From Halobacteriovorax sp. JY17 (lineage in GTDB: Bacteria; Bdellovibrionota; Bacteriovoracia; Bacteriovoracales; Bacteriovoracaceae): DNA of 64,000 bases. This document shows, piece after piece, positions 18,731 to 26,330 of this stretch. Position 1 is the stretch's first letter. Each line of letters starts with the position of its first letter. The stretch spans positions 1,050,910-1,114,909 of the forward strand of contig NZ_NJER01000001.1 of the NCBI RefSeq assembly GCF_002753895.1. Direction: 5' to 3'. A program made the position numbers and the translations under genes. The notes beneath the pieces were generated by a model. The model was not told the DNA's origin. It saw nothing but the letters and a program-made list of their open reading frames with translations, and ran no database searches.

Positions 18731-19480
18731 GTGAAAGTACTACTCATTCTCCTGACCTTCTCTTTCTCAACTTACGCCTTTTCAAAATCGATTAGAATAG
18801 GAGGGCTAATTCACATTCCTCCTTATTTTAACAAGACTAAAAATACTGGAATTGAACTTGAACTTCTAAGCGCCGCTTTTAAACAGGCGGGCTACGATAA
18901 TACGCTAACGATTTTCTCTAGTAGCAAAAGGGCCATACAACTACTCAATCACGAAGAGGTCGATGCTATAGTGAGCAATAAGCGCGATTCCTTCTATGGG
19001 GAAGTTGAAAATATTTACACATCACATAATATTCTAAACTTTATTGATTGCGCAATTACTTTAAAAACATCCCCTCTTTCTAGTCAGAAAGTTTCAAGCT
19101 TAAAAGGCAAAGCAATTTGGGCCTTTCCAGGAGCGAGCACTTCTCTTGGAGATCAATTTAAAGAAGTCATTAAGGGAAATAACCAATACACTGAGTTCAT
19201 AGATCAGCTCAACCAACCCAAAGCACTCATAAAGAAGAGAATAGATGTCGCCATATCAGACAGAAATATATTTGTGACACAGGCGATTAAAGATGGTTAT
19301 TCACCTTCTGACTTTCTTTTCACAAATGTTGTTGGCTCAACAACACCTAGATCACTTCGTTTTAAGGATAAGTCTCTTCGCGACAAATTCGATAAAGCAC
19401 TAAAAGAAATAAGAAAAAATGGAGACTATAAGAAAGTCCTTATGAAATATAAAGAGCTCTATAGGCCAACATGTAATTAA
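18731..19480 (+). CDS. Periplasmic solute-binding protein family 3-like protein
   Basis: The 249-residue protein uses a GTG start. The signal peptide is residues 1-18 (ending AFS-K or nearby). The mature protein opens with S-I-R-I-G-G-L-I-H-I-P-P-Y, the first strand of the amino-acid-type (SBP_bac_3) binding fold, followed by G-I-E-L-E-L-L and V-D-A-I-V-S-N. It has family length, but no permease or ATPase genes are nearby, so it may be a stand-alone sensor or scavenging protein. Two cysteines (in F-I-D-C-A-I and the C-terminal T-C-N) could form a disulfide. A decayed paralogue follows directly. Confidence 0.82.
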   Translation: MKVLLILLTFSFSTYAFSKSIRIGGLIHIPPYFNKTKNTGIELELLSAAFKQAGYDNTLTIFSSSKRAIQLLNHEEVDAIVSNKRDSFYGEVENIYTSHNILNFIDCAITLKTSPLSSQKVSSLKGKAIWAFPGASTSLGDQFKEVIKGNNQYTEFIDQLNQPKALIKKRIDVAISDRNIFVTQAIKDGYSPSDFLFTNVVGSTTPRSLRFKDKSLRDKFDKALKEIRKNGDYKKVLMKYKELYRPTCN

Positions 19481-19501
19481 GGAATTTCTAAGCTTTAATC
19501 T

Positions 19502-20216
19502 ATGAAAAAAGTCCCCCTCAGCTACAGAGGTAAAAATTGGAACAACCGTATCGATGCCTCCCTATCTCAACGAGGAGAAGTTCACAGGAATAGAAATAGA
19601 TCTCATAAAAAATGCTTTTATGAATCAGGGAATAAAAGAATTTAAACATGTAGACTCAAGTTTTAAGAGGGCAATCAAACTACTCGTAGAAAATAGAGTT
19701 GATGCGATAATTACCAATGGATCAAATACTTACTATTCAGATTTTAAGAATATTTACCCCTCTCATACGATTTTAAATTACGTAGACTGCGTGATTAGTT
19801 TAAAAAGCAGTAAGGAAGAATTTAAAAAGCCATCTGACATAATTGGAAAGAGAGTTTGGGCATTTAAATCTGCAAAGAAGTCATTAGGGCAAGAATTTGC
19901 GAGAGCGGCCGGTCTTACGGCAGAATACAATGAGTCTATTGATCAACTCCTACAGCCAAAAGCTCTTTTAAAAGGAAGAATGGACTTTGCTATATCTGAT
20001 AGAAATATTTTCTTCACCCAAGCTTTAAAGGATAAGATTGATCTTAACTTATTTCGAGTCTTTAATCTCAGCAGTAAAACTCCAAGGGTTCTTAGGTTTC
20101 ATAGTAAGAAATTGAGAGATTTATTTAATAATGGCCTAAGCAATATAAGAAAGAATGGAACTTATGAATTGATCCTTGCTAAATACAAGGACCAATATAA
20201 ATCAACGTGTAACTAG
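19502..20216 (+). pseudogene. Solute-binding-protein paralogue with broken N terminus
   Basis: From 19530 to 20216 the frame encodes a close paralogue of the preceding gene (V-K-I-G-T-T-V-S-M-P-P-Y matches I-R-I-G-G-L-I-H-I-P-P-Y), with the same C-terminal Y-K-S-T-C-N ending. The first in-frame ATG (19554) falls inside the first beta strand. An ATG-AAA-AAA at 19502 looks like an original start but is in another frame. Dropping one C from the five-C run at 19513-19517 would join it to the body, and even then the hydrophobic core of a signal peptide is absent. The body has no stops, so decay is recent or a truncated cytoplasmic protein of 220 residues (19554-20216) is made. Confidence 0.65.
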
Positions 20217-21148
20217 AGAGCAATATAGAGTTCGCCTAAGTTTTCTTTGACAATATCTACAACTTCACCGTGAGAGTTTTTAACGGGAGTAGATCTATAC
20301 CAAGAGGCTTTTCTCTCTCCATTTAAGTCCATCTCGTCTGTTTGCCTCTCGGACCAAACTCCCGCTGCTGATTTCCAGTAGTGAGCTCCAAGATTTACGC
20401 TTGTATAACTTCCGTCTTCATCACGAGTTTGAAAGAACGGTGAATTTTGTCCAGTAGCAACGACTGTTTGACACCCAGACATTTTAGCAAACGAGTCCGC
20501 AAAGTAAGTTGAAACATTACACGCATAGAATTGAGCAATACAACTTCCACAGAACTTAATCGTCCCTTTTCTTATTTCCTTATCAACATCATCTCTAAAA
20601 GATCTAGCTCCAGTCTTAGCAACCCCTTCTGGGCCATGGGCATTATCAACATAGATACCATTAAATCCAGATTTTCCAGAAAGACCATGCCCCTCTCCAG
20701 TTCTTCCCTCACTTCTCCACCCATGAGAAGTCGAAGTAATCTTTGGAATACAACCGTTCTCTTTCGTATAATCTTTAAGAGCATTAATAAACTTCTTTCC
20801 ATTCTTCCAAGAAACAAGTGTATCAAAATTCTTCTTACTTAGAATAAGATCAAAGGCCGGCTCGTCTTCGTTAGACTTTTTAACTAGCCCAAGACCTTTC
20901 TTATTTCCTGTAAAGATTGTTAAACCATTCTTCTCATAACTCTCAATCTTCATTCTAGAGATAAAGTTCTCTCTATATTCAATTCCCTCAGGAAGCTCGC
21001 TCACCTTTGCAGGTAACCCTTCACCATGAGTCTTAGAAAAAACCTTTGTCATATACTTCGCTATAAAGTTATCGATGACATTCGCCTGTACGGGAATAGT
21101 AGCAATTGATGTTGCGAGAATGAGAACTCTTACATGATTCATTTTCAT
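20213..21148 (-). CDS. Secreted caspase-like (clan CD / DUF4347-like) protein candidate
   Basis: The ATG at 21148 is chosen because GGAGG precedes it; an ATG at 21202 would put 18 odd residues before the signal peptide (1-22, ending VQA-N). In the 311-residue product, a strand I-P-K-I-T-S-T-S leads into H142-G143, and a later strand I-A-Q-F-Y-A-C210-N-V-S leads into a helix and V-V-A-T-G. This His-Gly then Ala-Cys arrangement is the clan CD cysteine-peptidase pattern, and the second block resembles DUF4347 proteins. The assignment is inference from motifs. The last four bases overlap the convergent binding-protein gene. It probably acts in the periplasm or outside the cell. Confidence 0.72.
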   Translation of the reverse strand: MKMNHVRVLILATSIATIPVQANVIDNFIAKYMTKVFSKTHGEGLPAKVSELPEGIEYRENFISRMKIESYEKNGLTIFTGNKKGLGLVKKSNEDEPAFDLILSKKNFDTLVSWKNGKKFINALKDYTKENGCIPKITSTSHGWRSEGRTGEGHGLSGKSGFNGIYVDNAHGPEGVAKTGARSFRDDVDKEIRKGTIKFCGSCIAQFYACNVSTYFADSFAKMSGCQTVVATGQNSPFFQTRDEDGSYTSVNLGAHYWKSAAGVWSERQTDEMDLNGERKASWYRSTPVKNSHGEVVDIVKENLGELYIAL

Positions 21149-21252
21149 AAAACCTCCAAAAGGATAAGATGGAGGTTTATACGACAAAGGAACGCAGCGC
21201 ACAATATGATATGTAAATTCTATTGATCCCCTAACTGTCTGTTAATAAAGAC

Positions 21253-22410
21253 TTAGTCAGAGTTTACACAACTTATAAGCTTATTTAGGTTCTCTCCCGT
21301 TGAATTCATAAGCGGACCAAAGTGATTATAAGCATAACCTGAATAAATCCACGGAGACACACATCTATCTTCTTTTGCAGAACCTGAATTGCTCGGATGA
21401 ACTGCCGTAGATTTGCTCGAATTAATCTGAATGGAGAAAGTTTGAACGACTTTATTAACTCCACAGAAAGCGTTCATAGTTTGTAGCGATGATCCAAAAA
21501 CTTCTATAAGTTCACTCTTAGAAGAATTTGTCTTCACTCTACAGCTAGGAAAGTTTTCATTCCACGATTTTAGACATGGGTTAATATTCCCACCACCATT
21601 TGGAGTAAATTGAAAGAGCCCAATATTAAGCTTTGAGGCTTCATCTTGATATGGGTCTTCATAGAATTTTACACCCGCTGGCTTTCTATAATTACTACTT
21701 TCATATTTGGCCGCCACTCTATTACTACTACTTGAGTCCGCCGTTGATAGAGACTCTGTATAGGCCAAACAAGAAAAGAATTTAGACCACGTCTTAACAA
21801 GCTCCATGCGTGCGCCGTCTTCCCCATCGATCATTCTCTCTCTTAAACCATTCACTCTCTCTTCAAATTGATTTAATTTTGCAATTACGCTACTAGAAGG
21901 AACTCTCCCCGACTTCTTAAGAGTTCTAGTAAGAGAGCTCTTAGTTGAATGACAAAGAGGCCTCTGCGCTAAACCCGAGAGAAGAAAGTCTTCGTTATTT
22001 CTTGGAACTCCATAATAAGGAGCTAGTGCTGAGAGCTGAGTTCTCGTTTCCTCTAATTGTGATTCAACAAAGAAGCTAAGCCTTTGGCTAAACTTATCGT
22101 ACCCTTCAAGACCTTCTTCACAGTAGTCACTAAATTTATCATGGGTATCTACTCTCATTTTAGAGAGTGCCCCATAACTTCCAAAATAGGAATCAACTCT
22201 AGTTCCTACAATATCTGCAACTTCTAAAAAGTCTCTAGGAGGATTAGGATTTGGCACAGGGTCTGGCCTCGGCGTTTGTGCGGGAGGTGCTGGTGGAATT
22301 GGAGTTTGTGCAGGAGGTTCCGGCTCTGGCCGTCTCGACCTAAAAAGCCCCATAGCATTTATTGACTGACATAATAAAAGAAAACTGAGTAAAACGATCC
22401 CTTTTTTCAC
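21253..22410 (-). CDS. Secreted protein with lysozyme-like (transglycosylase) C-terminal domain candidate
   Basis: A GTG start follows GGAGG. A signal peptide (1-19) is followed by a proline-rich linker with P-P-A-Q-T-P repeats (about 27-58), then a helical region. The C-terminal part has A-Y-T-E219-S, then N-I-G-L-F-Q-F (262-268), then Y-A-Y-N-H-F-G (359-365). This order of catalytic Glu-Ser, G-L-x-Q and A-Y-N is the pattern of soluble lytic transglycosylase and lysozyme-fold enzymes. Extra cysteines suggest disulfides. The assignment is inference; full-length similarity to a known family was not recognised. It is the neighbour of the clan CD candidate on the same strand. Confidence 0.7.
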   Translation of the reverse strand: MKKGIVLLSFLLLCQSINAMGLFRSRRPEPEPPAQTPIPPAPPAQTPRPDPVPNPNPPRDFLEVADIVGTRVDSYFGSYGALSKMRVDTHDKFSDYCEEGLEGYDKFSQRLSFFVESQLEETRTQLSALAPYYGVPRNNEDFLLSGLAQRPLCHSTKSSLTRTLKKSGRVPSSSVIAKLNQFEERVNGLRERMIDGEDGARMELVKTWSKFFSCLAYTESLSTADSSSSNRVAAKYESSNYRKPAGVKFYEDPYQDEASKLNIGLFQFTPNGGGNINPCLKSWNENFPSCRVKTNSSKSELIEVFGSSLQTMNAFCGVNKVVQTFSIQINSSKSTAVHPSNSGSAKEDRCVSPWIYSGYAYNHFGPLMNSTGENLNKLISCVNSD

Positions 22411-22540
22411 GCTACCTCCGAAATAAATTCTTCAACTTGTGAAACTATTCGGTTGCGCTTATAAGAGAGTTAGAAAGATTATTTAAATGGAAGAAATGAG
22501 AAAAAACTTCTCTTCTCTATAGCAATAGATAGGAATACTT

Positions 22541-23182
22541 ATGTACCAGGCATTTGAAGATACTTTGAAATTTTCAATTACTCTTATATCGATCCTAAAT
22601 CCAATTGGAATTATTCCTATATTCTTAGATCTAACAAAGAGAAATAGTGAGTCCCAAATTTTAAAAATTTCTCACTCATGCTCTATCGCAGTTGTGATCA
22701 CTATTATAATCAGCCTTGTAGCAGGCCAATACGTTTTAGAATTCTTTGGCATTAGTATCGCTTCATTTACAATTGGTGGAGGAATACTCTTATCTTCTAT
22801 GGCCTTTAGTATGATCCAAGCAACGTCTTCTAATGCAAAAATCAATGACACTGAAATTGAAGAGATGCAAGATCTACGTGAACTTGGTATTGTACCTCTC
22901 GCTATCCCACTACTTTCAGGGCCTGGAGCTATTTCAACTTCCATCATTCACGCTAAATCATTTATAACGGTCTACCACTGGGTTGGTGCTATTACAGCGG
23001 TGATTTTAATTGGAATTCTCGTTCGCTATGTTCTCTCTTATTCAAAGAAAATTGGAGAGAGACTTGGAACTATCGGACAAAATGTCATGACCAGAATCAT
23101 GGGTATCATTCTTCTGGCAATTGCTATTGAAATGATTGTGGGTGGAGTTAAGGAGATTATTCCAATCCTAAAAGGCGCTTAA
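22541..23182 (+). CDS. MarC-family integral membrane protein
   Basis: The 213-residue protein has six predicted membrane helices and the MarC-family landmarks: I-L-N-P-I-G-I-I-P near the N terminus and I-P-L-L-S-G-P-G-A-I in the middle. AGGA precedes the ATG. The family's transport role is not established, and earlier links to multidrug resistance have not held up. No operon partners are apparent: the upstream gene is divergent and the downstream carboxypeptidase gene has its own spacing of about 100 bases. Confidence 0.93.
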   Translation: MYQAFEDTLKFSITLISILNPIGIIPIFLDLTKRNSESQILKISHSCSIAVVITIIISLVAGQYVLEFFGISIASFTIGGGILLSSMAFSMIQATSSNAKINDTEIEEMQDLRELGIVPLAIPLLSGPGAISTSIIHAKSFITVYHWVGAITAVILIGILVRYVLSYSKKIGERLGTIGQNVMTRIMGIILLAIAIEMIVGGVKEIIPILKGA

Positions 23183-23288
23183 GATACTGTTTTTATATAC
23201 AAAGTAACTAAGTATTTTTTATAACGCATATTGTCACTTCTTAAAATTTAAGGCATAAGTTCTGAGCTTATCTAACTTAGGACATAAT

Positions 23289-24617
23289 ATGTTAAAGAAA
23301 ATTATCACAACAAGTACACTCCTTCTTGCGGCAAATTCTCCAGCAATGGCAGACTTAAAAACAGACTGGGAATCCATACTATCAAATTACAATATGACTC
23401 CACAGTACCATTCCTTCTGCTACACAGATAAAAATGGCGAGATAAAAGGATCAAATCCAAATATGAAAGTGAGGCTTGCCTCTGTTTCAAAGCTAATTAC
23501 AAGCTACTGGGCACTAGAGAAACTTGGAGCTGACTATCAATATAAGAGCGAGTTCTATCTCGTTGATAAGCACCTTCATATCGTTGGAGACTTAGATCCA
23601 ATTTATTCAAAGAGAAAATTATTCTTTCTTCTCTCTCAATTAAATAATTTAGGAATTCATGAATTAGATAAAATCACTTTTGACAAAAACCTCATCGTCT
23701 ACGCAAATGCTGAAGACTACACTGGTGATATTTTAAGAATGACAACCAGTAGAAGTGCTACAAACTTAAAAGACTTCTTTCATACGCCTGATTGGAATAG
23801 ATTAAAGGTTGCTTATAAAGATTTTATTAAATCAACTCCTACTGAAGTGATTGATAATCTACAAATCCGAGAAGACTTAGAAGACTTAAACCTCTCGGTA
23901 AAGTCTGTCTCAGTTGTTGAGGAAAACCCCTTAAAAGACTCTCCAGATGCGATGAGAACAATTCATCTCTCTCCAATTATTGTGAAGTACTTAAAGGCGA
24001 TGAATATTAAGTCTAATAATTTCATTGCAGATCAAGTATTCAATAAACTTGGTGGAGAGAAAGAATTTGATAAATTTATTAAGACTAAAATTGAAAACTG
24101 GCTTCCAAATCTAGATGTTGATAGAACAAATTTTAGTAAGACTGAAAGTAGTATTAAACTCTACTCTGGCTCAGGACTTCCTGAGTTTAAAAATAGTGAG
24201 AGATTAGATAATTTTGCAACTTGCTCTATCATAGTAAAAATTGTCGAAGAGATGGACAAGAAACTAGATGAGGTTGGAAAATCTCTCGCAAAGATCACTG
24301 CAGTATCAGGAAGCGATATCGATAAGACTGGAGCGACTCAGTCTACGATTAGAGCGAGATTTCTCTCACCTAAAGTTAAAGATTCCTTAATGGTTAAAAC
24401 GGGAACACTCTTTCACACTTCCACACTTGCAGGAAAAGTAAGTGCAAATAATGGAGCCCACTACTTTGGAGTTTTTCACCAGCTCAGAGGCTGGAAGGGA
24501 AATGCTAAGGCCTCTCAAGATGAAATTGTAGAAAAATTAGTAGAAACAAATGGTGGGGCTCAGAAAGTTCACTACGAAAAAGAATTCTTCTTTCCTGCCT
24601 ATGAGGTTATGAGATAG
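23289..24617 (+). CDS. dacB: PBP4-type D-alanyl-D-alanine carboxypeptidase/endopeptidase (S13 family)
   Basis: The 442-residue protein has a signal peptide (about 1-21, ending AMA-D) and the three penicillin-binding motifs: S65-V-S-K68 (S-x-x-K), S-N-N near residue 240, and K-T-G near residue 368 (V-K-T-G-T-L). The large insert between the first two motifs is characteristic of the PBP4/DacB group. These enzymes trim or cleave peptidoglycan cross-links in the periplasm; in predatory bacteria DacB homologues help remodel prey wall, and that link here is inference. AGGA lies seven bases before the ATG. A membrane ankyrin protein gene follows after 9 bases and is probably co-transcribed. Confidence 0.9.
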   Translation: MLKKIITTSTLLLAANSPAMADLKTDWESILSNYNMTPQYHSFCYTDKNGEIKGSNPNMKVRLASVSKLITSYWALEKLGADYQYKSEFYLVDKHLHIVGDLDPIYSKRKLFFLLSQLNNLGIHELDKITFDKNLIVYANAEDYTGDILRMTTSRSATNLKDFFHTPDWNRLKVAYKDFIKSTPTEVIDNLQIREDLEDLNLSVKSVSVVEENPLKDSPDAMRTIHLSPIIVKYLKAMNIKSNNFIADQVFNKLGGEKEFDKFIKTKIENWLPNLDVDRTNFSKTESSIKLYSGSGLPEFKNSERLDNFATCSIIVKIVEEMDKKLDEVGKSLAKITAVSGSDIDKTGATQSTIRARFLSPKVKDSLMVKTGTLFHTSTLAGKVSANNGAHYFGVFHQLRGWKGNAKASQDEIVEKLVETNGGAQKVHYEKEFFFPAYEVMR

Positions 24618-24626
24618 AATTTATGA

Positions 24627-25517
24627 ATGAAATTAAAATATTTTAAATTATTTTTTATAGTGACAACTATTTTTCTAGTAGTTGTCACTGTTCGAACTGT
24701 TTTCTTTAACACCGACTCCCACAATCATTCTCACGATCACCAAGATAAAGAGCATCATGCTGAGAAAGATCAAATTGATCAATTAGTGGAAGTGGCCCTC
24801 TCTCAGAATGAGTTAAAGAGTTTTGAGAGTCTTCCCTTTGTCTATCAGATTGATAGCCTCATTCAAAAAGGTGACTTTAAACACTTTAAAGAAATTCTCT
24901 CAAAGAAGAAGGATATAAAAGAAACTATTAACGACTTTTCGAAAGAAGATGGAAGAACTCTCCTCACAAGGGCCTCTTTTGGAGCGCAACTTCCCTTTGT
25001 GAAGTACTTAGTTGACGAGCTCGGCGCTGATGTAAATAAGCCCGATAAAGATCAGATCACCCCTCTAATGGAGGCCGCTGCCAGCGAGAATATAGCGGTG
25101 GTAAAATTTCTTCTTGAAAAGAAGGCCGATGTGAACACTCAAAATAAGCTTGGTGCAGACTCTCTTACTATTGCTCTCTCTTCGGGAGATCCAGAGCTTG
25201 CGGCCATACTTCTAAAAAATGGGGCCAATGCAAATCTTAAGTGGAATAAGAAGAATCTCTCACACCTCATGAACGCAGCCAGAAATGGCCACAGAGGAAT
25301 CGTCAGAGTCCTTCTGTCCCATCAAGCGCGAATTAACGATCAAGATGACCAAGGAAATACAGCACTTCACTACGCGGCAGCTCAGGGCTTTAAAGAGGTT
25401 GTTGAAGATCTATTACGAGCAGGAGCTATCAAAGAAATTCAAAACAATAAGAAGAAGATGCCAATTGATCTCGCAAGAGAAGAAGGTTTCTCGTTCATCG
25501 AACAGGCCCTTAAATAA
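24627..25517 (+). CDS. Membrane-anchored ankyrin-repeat protein with His-rich linker
   Basis: The 296-residue protein has an N-terminal membrane anchor (about 7-28). A histidine-rich stretch (about 32-46, with N-H-S-H-D-H and E-H-H) could bind metal. From about residue 105 to the end there are roughly five ankyrin repeats, seen in phrases such as G-R-T-L-L-T-R-A, D-Q-I-T-P-L-M-E-A-A and G-N-T-A-L-H-Y-A-A. The anchor suggests the repeats face the periplasm. Ankyrin proteins of this layout often partner periplasmic enzymes (catalase is a known case), and here the gene follows a PBP4-type carboxypeptidase by 9 bases, a possible partner by context only. Confidence 0.88.
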   Translation: MKLKYFKLFFIVTTIFLVVVTVRTVFFNTDSHNHSHDHQDKEHHAEKDQIDQLVEVALSQNELKSFESLPFVYQIDSLIQKGDFKHFKEILSKKKDIKETINDFSKEDGRTLLTRASFGAQLPFVKYLVDELGADVNKPDKDQITPLMEAAASENIAVVKFLLEKKADVNTQNKLGADSLTIALSSGDPELAAILLKNGANANLKWNKKNLSHLMNAARNGHRGIVRVLLSHQARINDQDDQGNTALHYAAAQGFKEVVEDLLRAGAIKEIQNNKKKMPIDLAREEGFSFIEQALK

Positions 25518-25655
25518 AAAGGAGGGCCTTGATCAGAATAAAATTTGTAATTGTAAGATAGGATTTTTGTAGTTTGTGATAAGACCCATTCGGATCATTA
25601 TAAAGAGGTTGGCTAAGGTAGGATTTAAGCAATTACTAGTTTGCTGATCAAGGCC
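25504..25655 (+). ncRNA. Candidate structured RNA with 12-bp closing stem
   Basis: GGCCTTGATCAG at 25525-25536 is perfectly complementary to CTGATCAAGGCC at 25644-25655. Inside, GTAATTG (25547-25553) can pair with CAATTAC (25630-25636), and GTGAT with ATCAT nearer the centre. An alternative hairpin, AGGCCCT (25504-25510) with AGGGCCT (25523-25529), would use the left side of the long stem, so the two folds exclude each other. There is no ORF across it. I could not match it to RNase P, tmRNA, 6S, SRP or a c-di-GMP riboswitch. Confidence 0.45.
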
Positions 25656-25858
25656 ATCGGTACCAACCGGTTACATTTATATAAGCAAGGCGTGTGCCAA
25701 CTTTTAAAATCATATTTTTAATAACTTAGATGGTGTCAGAATGGAAAATGGCCCGATGGGGTTCATTTGGAAACCGGCCAAAAAGAAACCGGCCTATACT
25801 AGTCGGAAATATTTTCAAGATTAACGCGCACCGCGTCATTGTGTGATAATTATATTCT
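25656..25858. other. Non-coding stretch with direct repeat and small hairpins
   Basis: Together with the candidate RNA this makes a gap of about 340 bases without a gene. It contains a 10-bp direct repeat GAAACCGGCC at 25770-25779 and 25785-25794 separated by five A, a third AACCGG at 25665-25670, and an ACGCG/CGCGT hairpin at 25824-25836. No clear promoter was found. Confidence 0.5.
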
Positions 25859-26080
25859 ATGCTTAAAGACTTTATAAAAATTCAAATACTCGCTATCCTA
25901 ATTCTCGTAATTAATGCACTCGCTACTCAGGACTTTAAAGTTGTAACTAAGAAAGAAGAGAGCGCACCTAGAGAAAAGGTTCTAAAGAAGAAAGCAAAGA
26001 AGAATTCAACGCCACAAGTGATCACGTCAACAGATCCAAAGAAGATGCTACTCGATGCCCTTAGAGATTCTCTTAATTAA
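25859..26080 (+). CDS. Small membrane-anchored basic protein (73 aa)
   Basis: An N-terminal hydrophobic segment (about 5-22) is followed by a lysine-rich tail (K-K-K-A-K-K-N) and an amphipathic C-terminal helix. I recognise no family. There is no strong Shine-Dalgarno. The signal-anchor composition argues that it is a real small gene, probably tethered to the inner membrane. Confidence 0.6.
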   Translation: MLKDFIKIQILAILILVINALATQDFKVVTKKEESAPREKVLKKKAKKNSTPQVITSTDPKKMLLDALRDSLN

Positions 26081-26160
26081 ATCCTAAAAATATTCATCAA
26101 AACGTAACAATACATTTTTTTAAAAGTCCTTATACTCCAAATGTAAACTTAGGAGTGAGT

Positions 26161-26313
26161 ATGAATTCTTTAAAGAAATTAATTGCCGCAATAAAATTGA
26201 TCTTTAGTTCAAGAGATAATTCTTATGAATTGCAAACCTACATGGATTTAGAGATGAGAAAAGTTTCGAATTTAGATGATAAGAACTTTAATGATAAATT
26301 ACTCAAGAGTTAG
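26161..26313 (+). CDS. Small hypothetical protein (50 aa)
   Basis: The ATG at 26161 follows AGGAG at ideal spacing, and TATACT lies about 30 bases further upstream as a possible -10 box. The product begins M-N-S-L-K-K-L-I-A-A-I-K-L-I-F, an amphipathic or membrane-associating helix, and then becomes charged. The TAG stop is the start of a TTAG tandem repeat. It is supported by the good ribosome site rather than by any recognised family. Confidence 0.6.
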   Translation: MNSLKKLIAAIKLIFSSRDNSYELQTYMDLEMRKVSNLDDKNFNDKLLKS

Positions 26314-26330
26314 TTAGTTAGTTAGTTAGT
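26308..26330. repeat. Tandem AGTT tetranucleotide repeat
   Basis: Five full AGTT units plus AGT. Because the unit is 4 bases, it places TAG in all three plus-strand frames and TAA in all three minus-strand frames. The stops of the two convergent genes (26311-26313 plus, 26322-26324 minus) both lie inside it. Confidence 0.9.

Noticed and set aside
25285..25572. A 95-residue plus-strand frame overlapping the end of the ankyrin gene
   Set aside because: It is out of frame with clear ankyrin repeats, has no ribosome site, and extends into the structured non-coding region.
25525..25655. Known riboswitch (for example c-di-GMP class I) in the 25.5 kb gap
   Set aside because: The conserved core words of that class are absent; only generic stems are present, so I left it as an unclassified structured RNA candidate.
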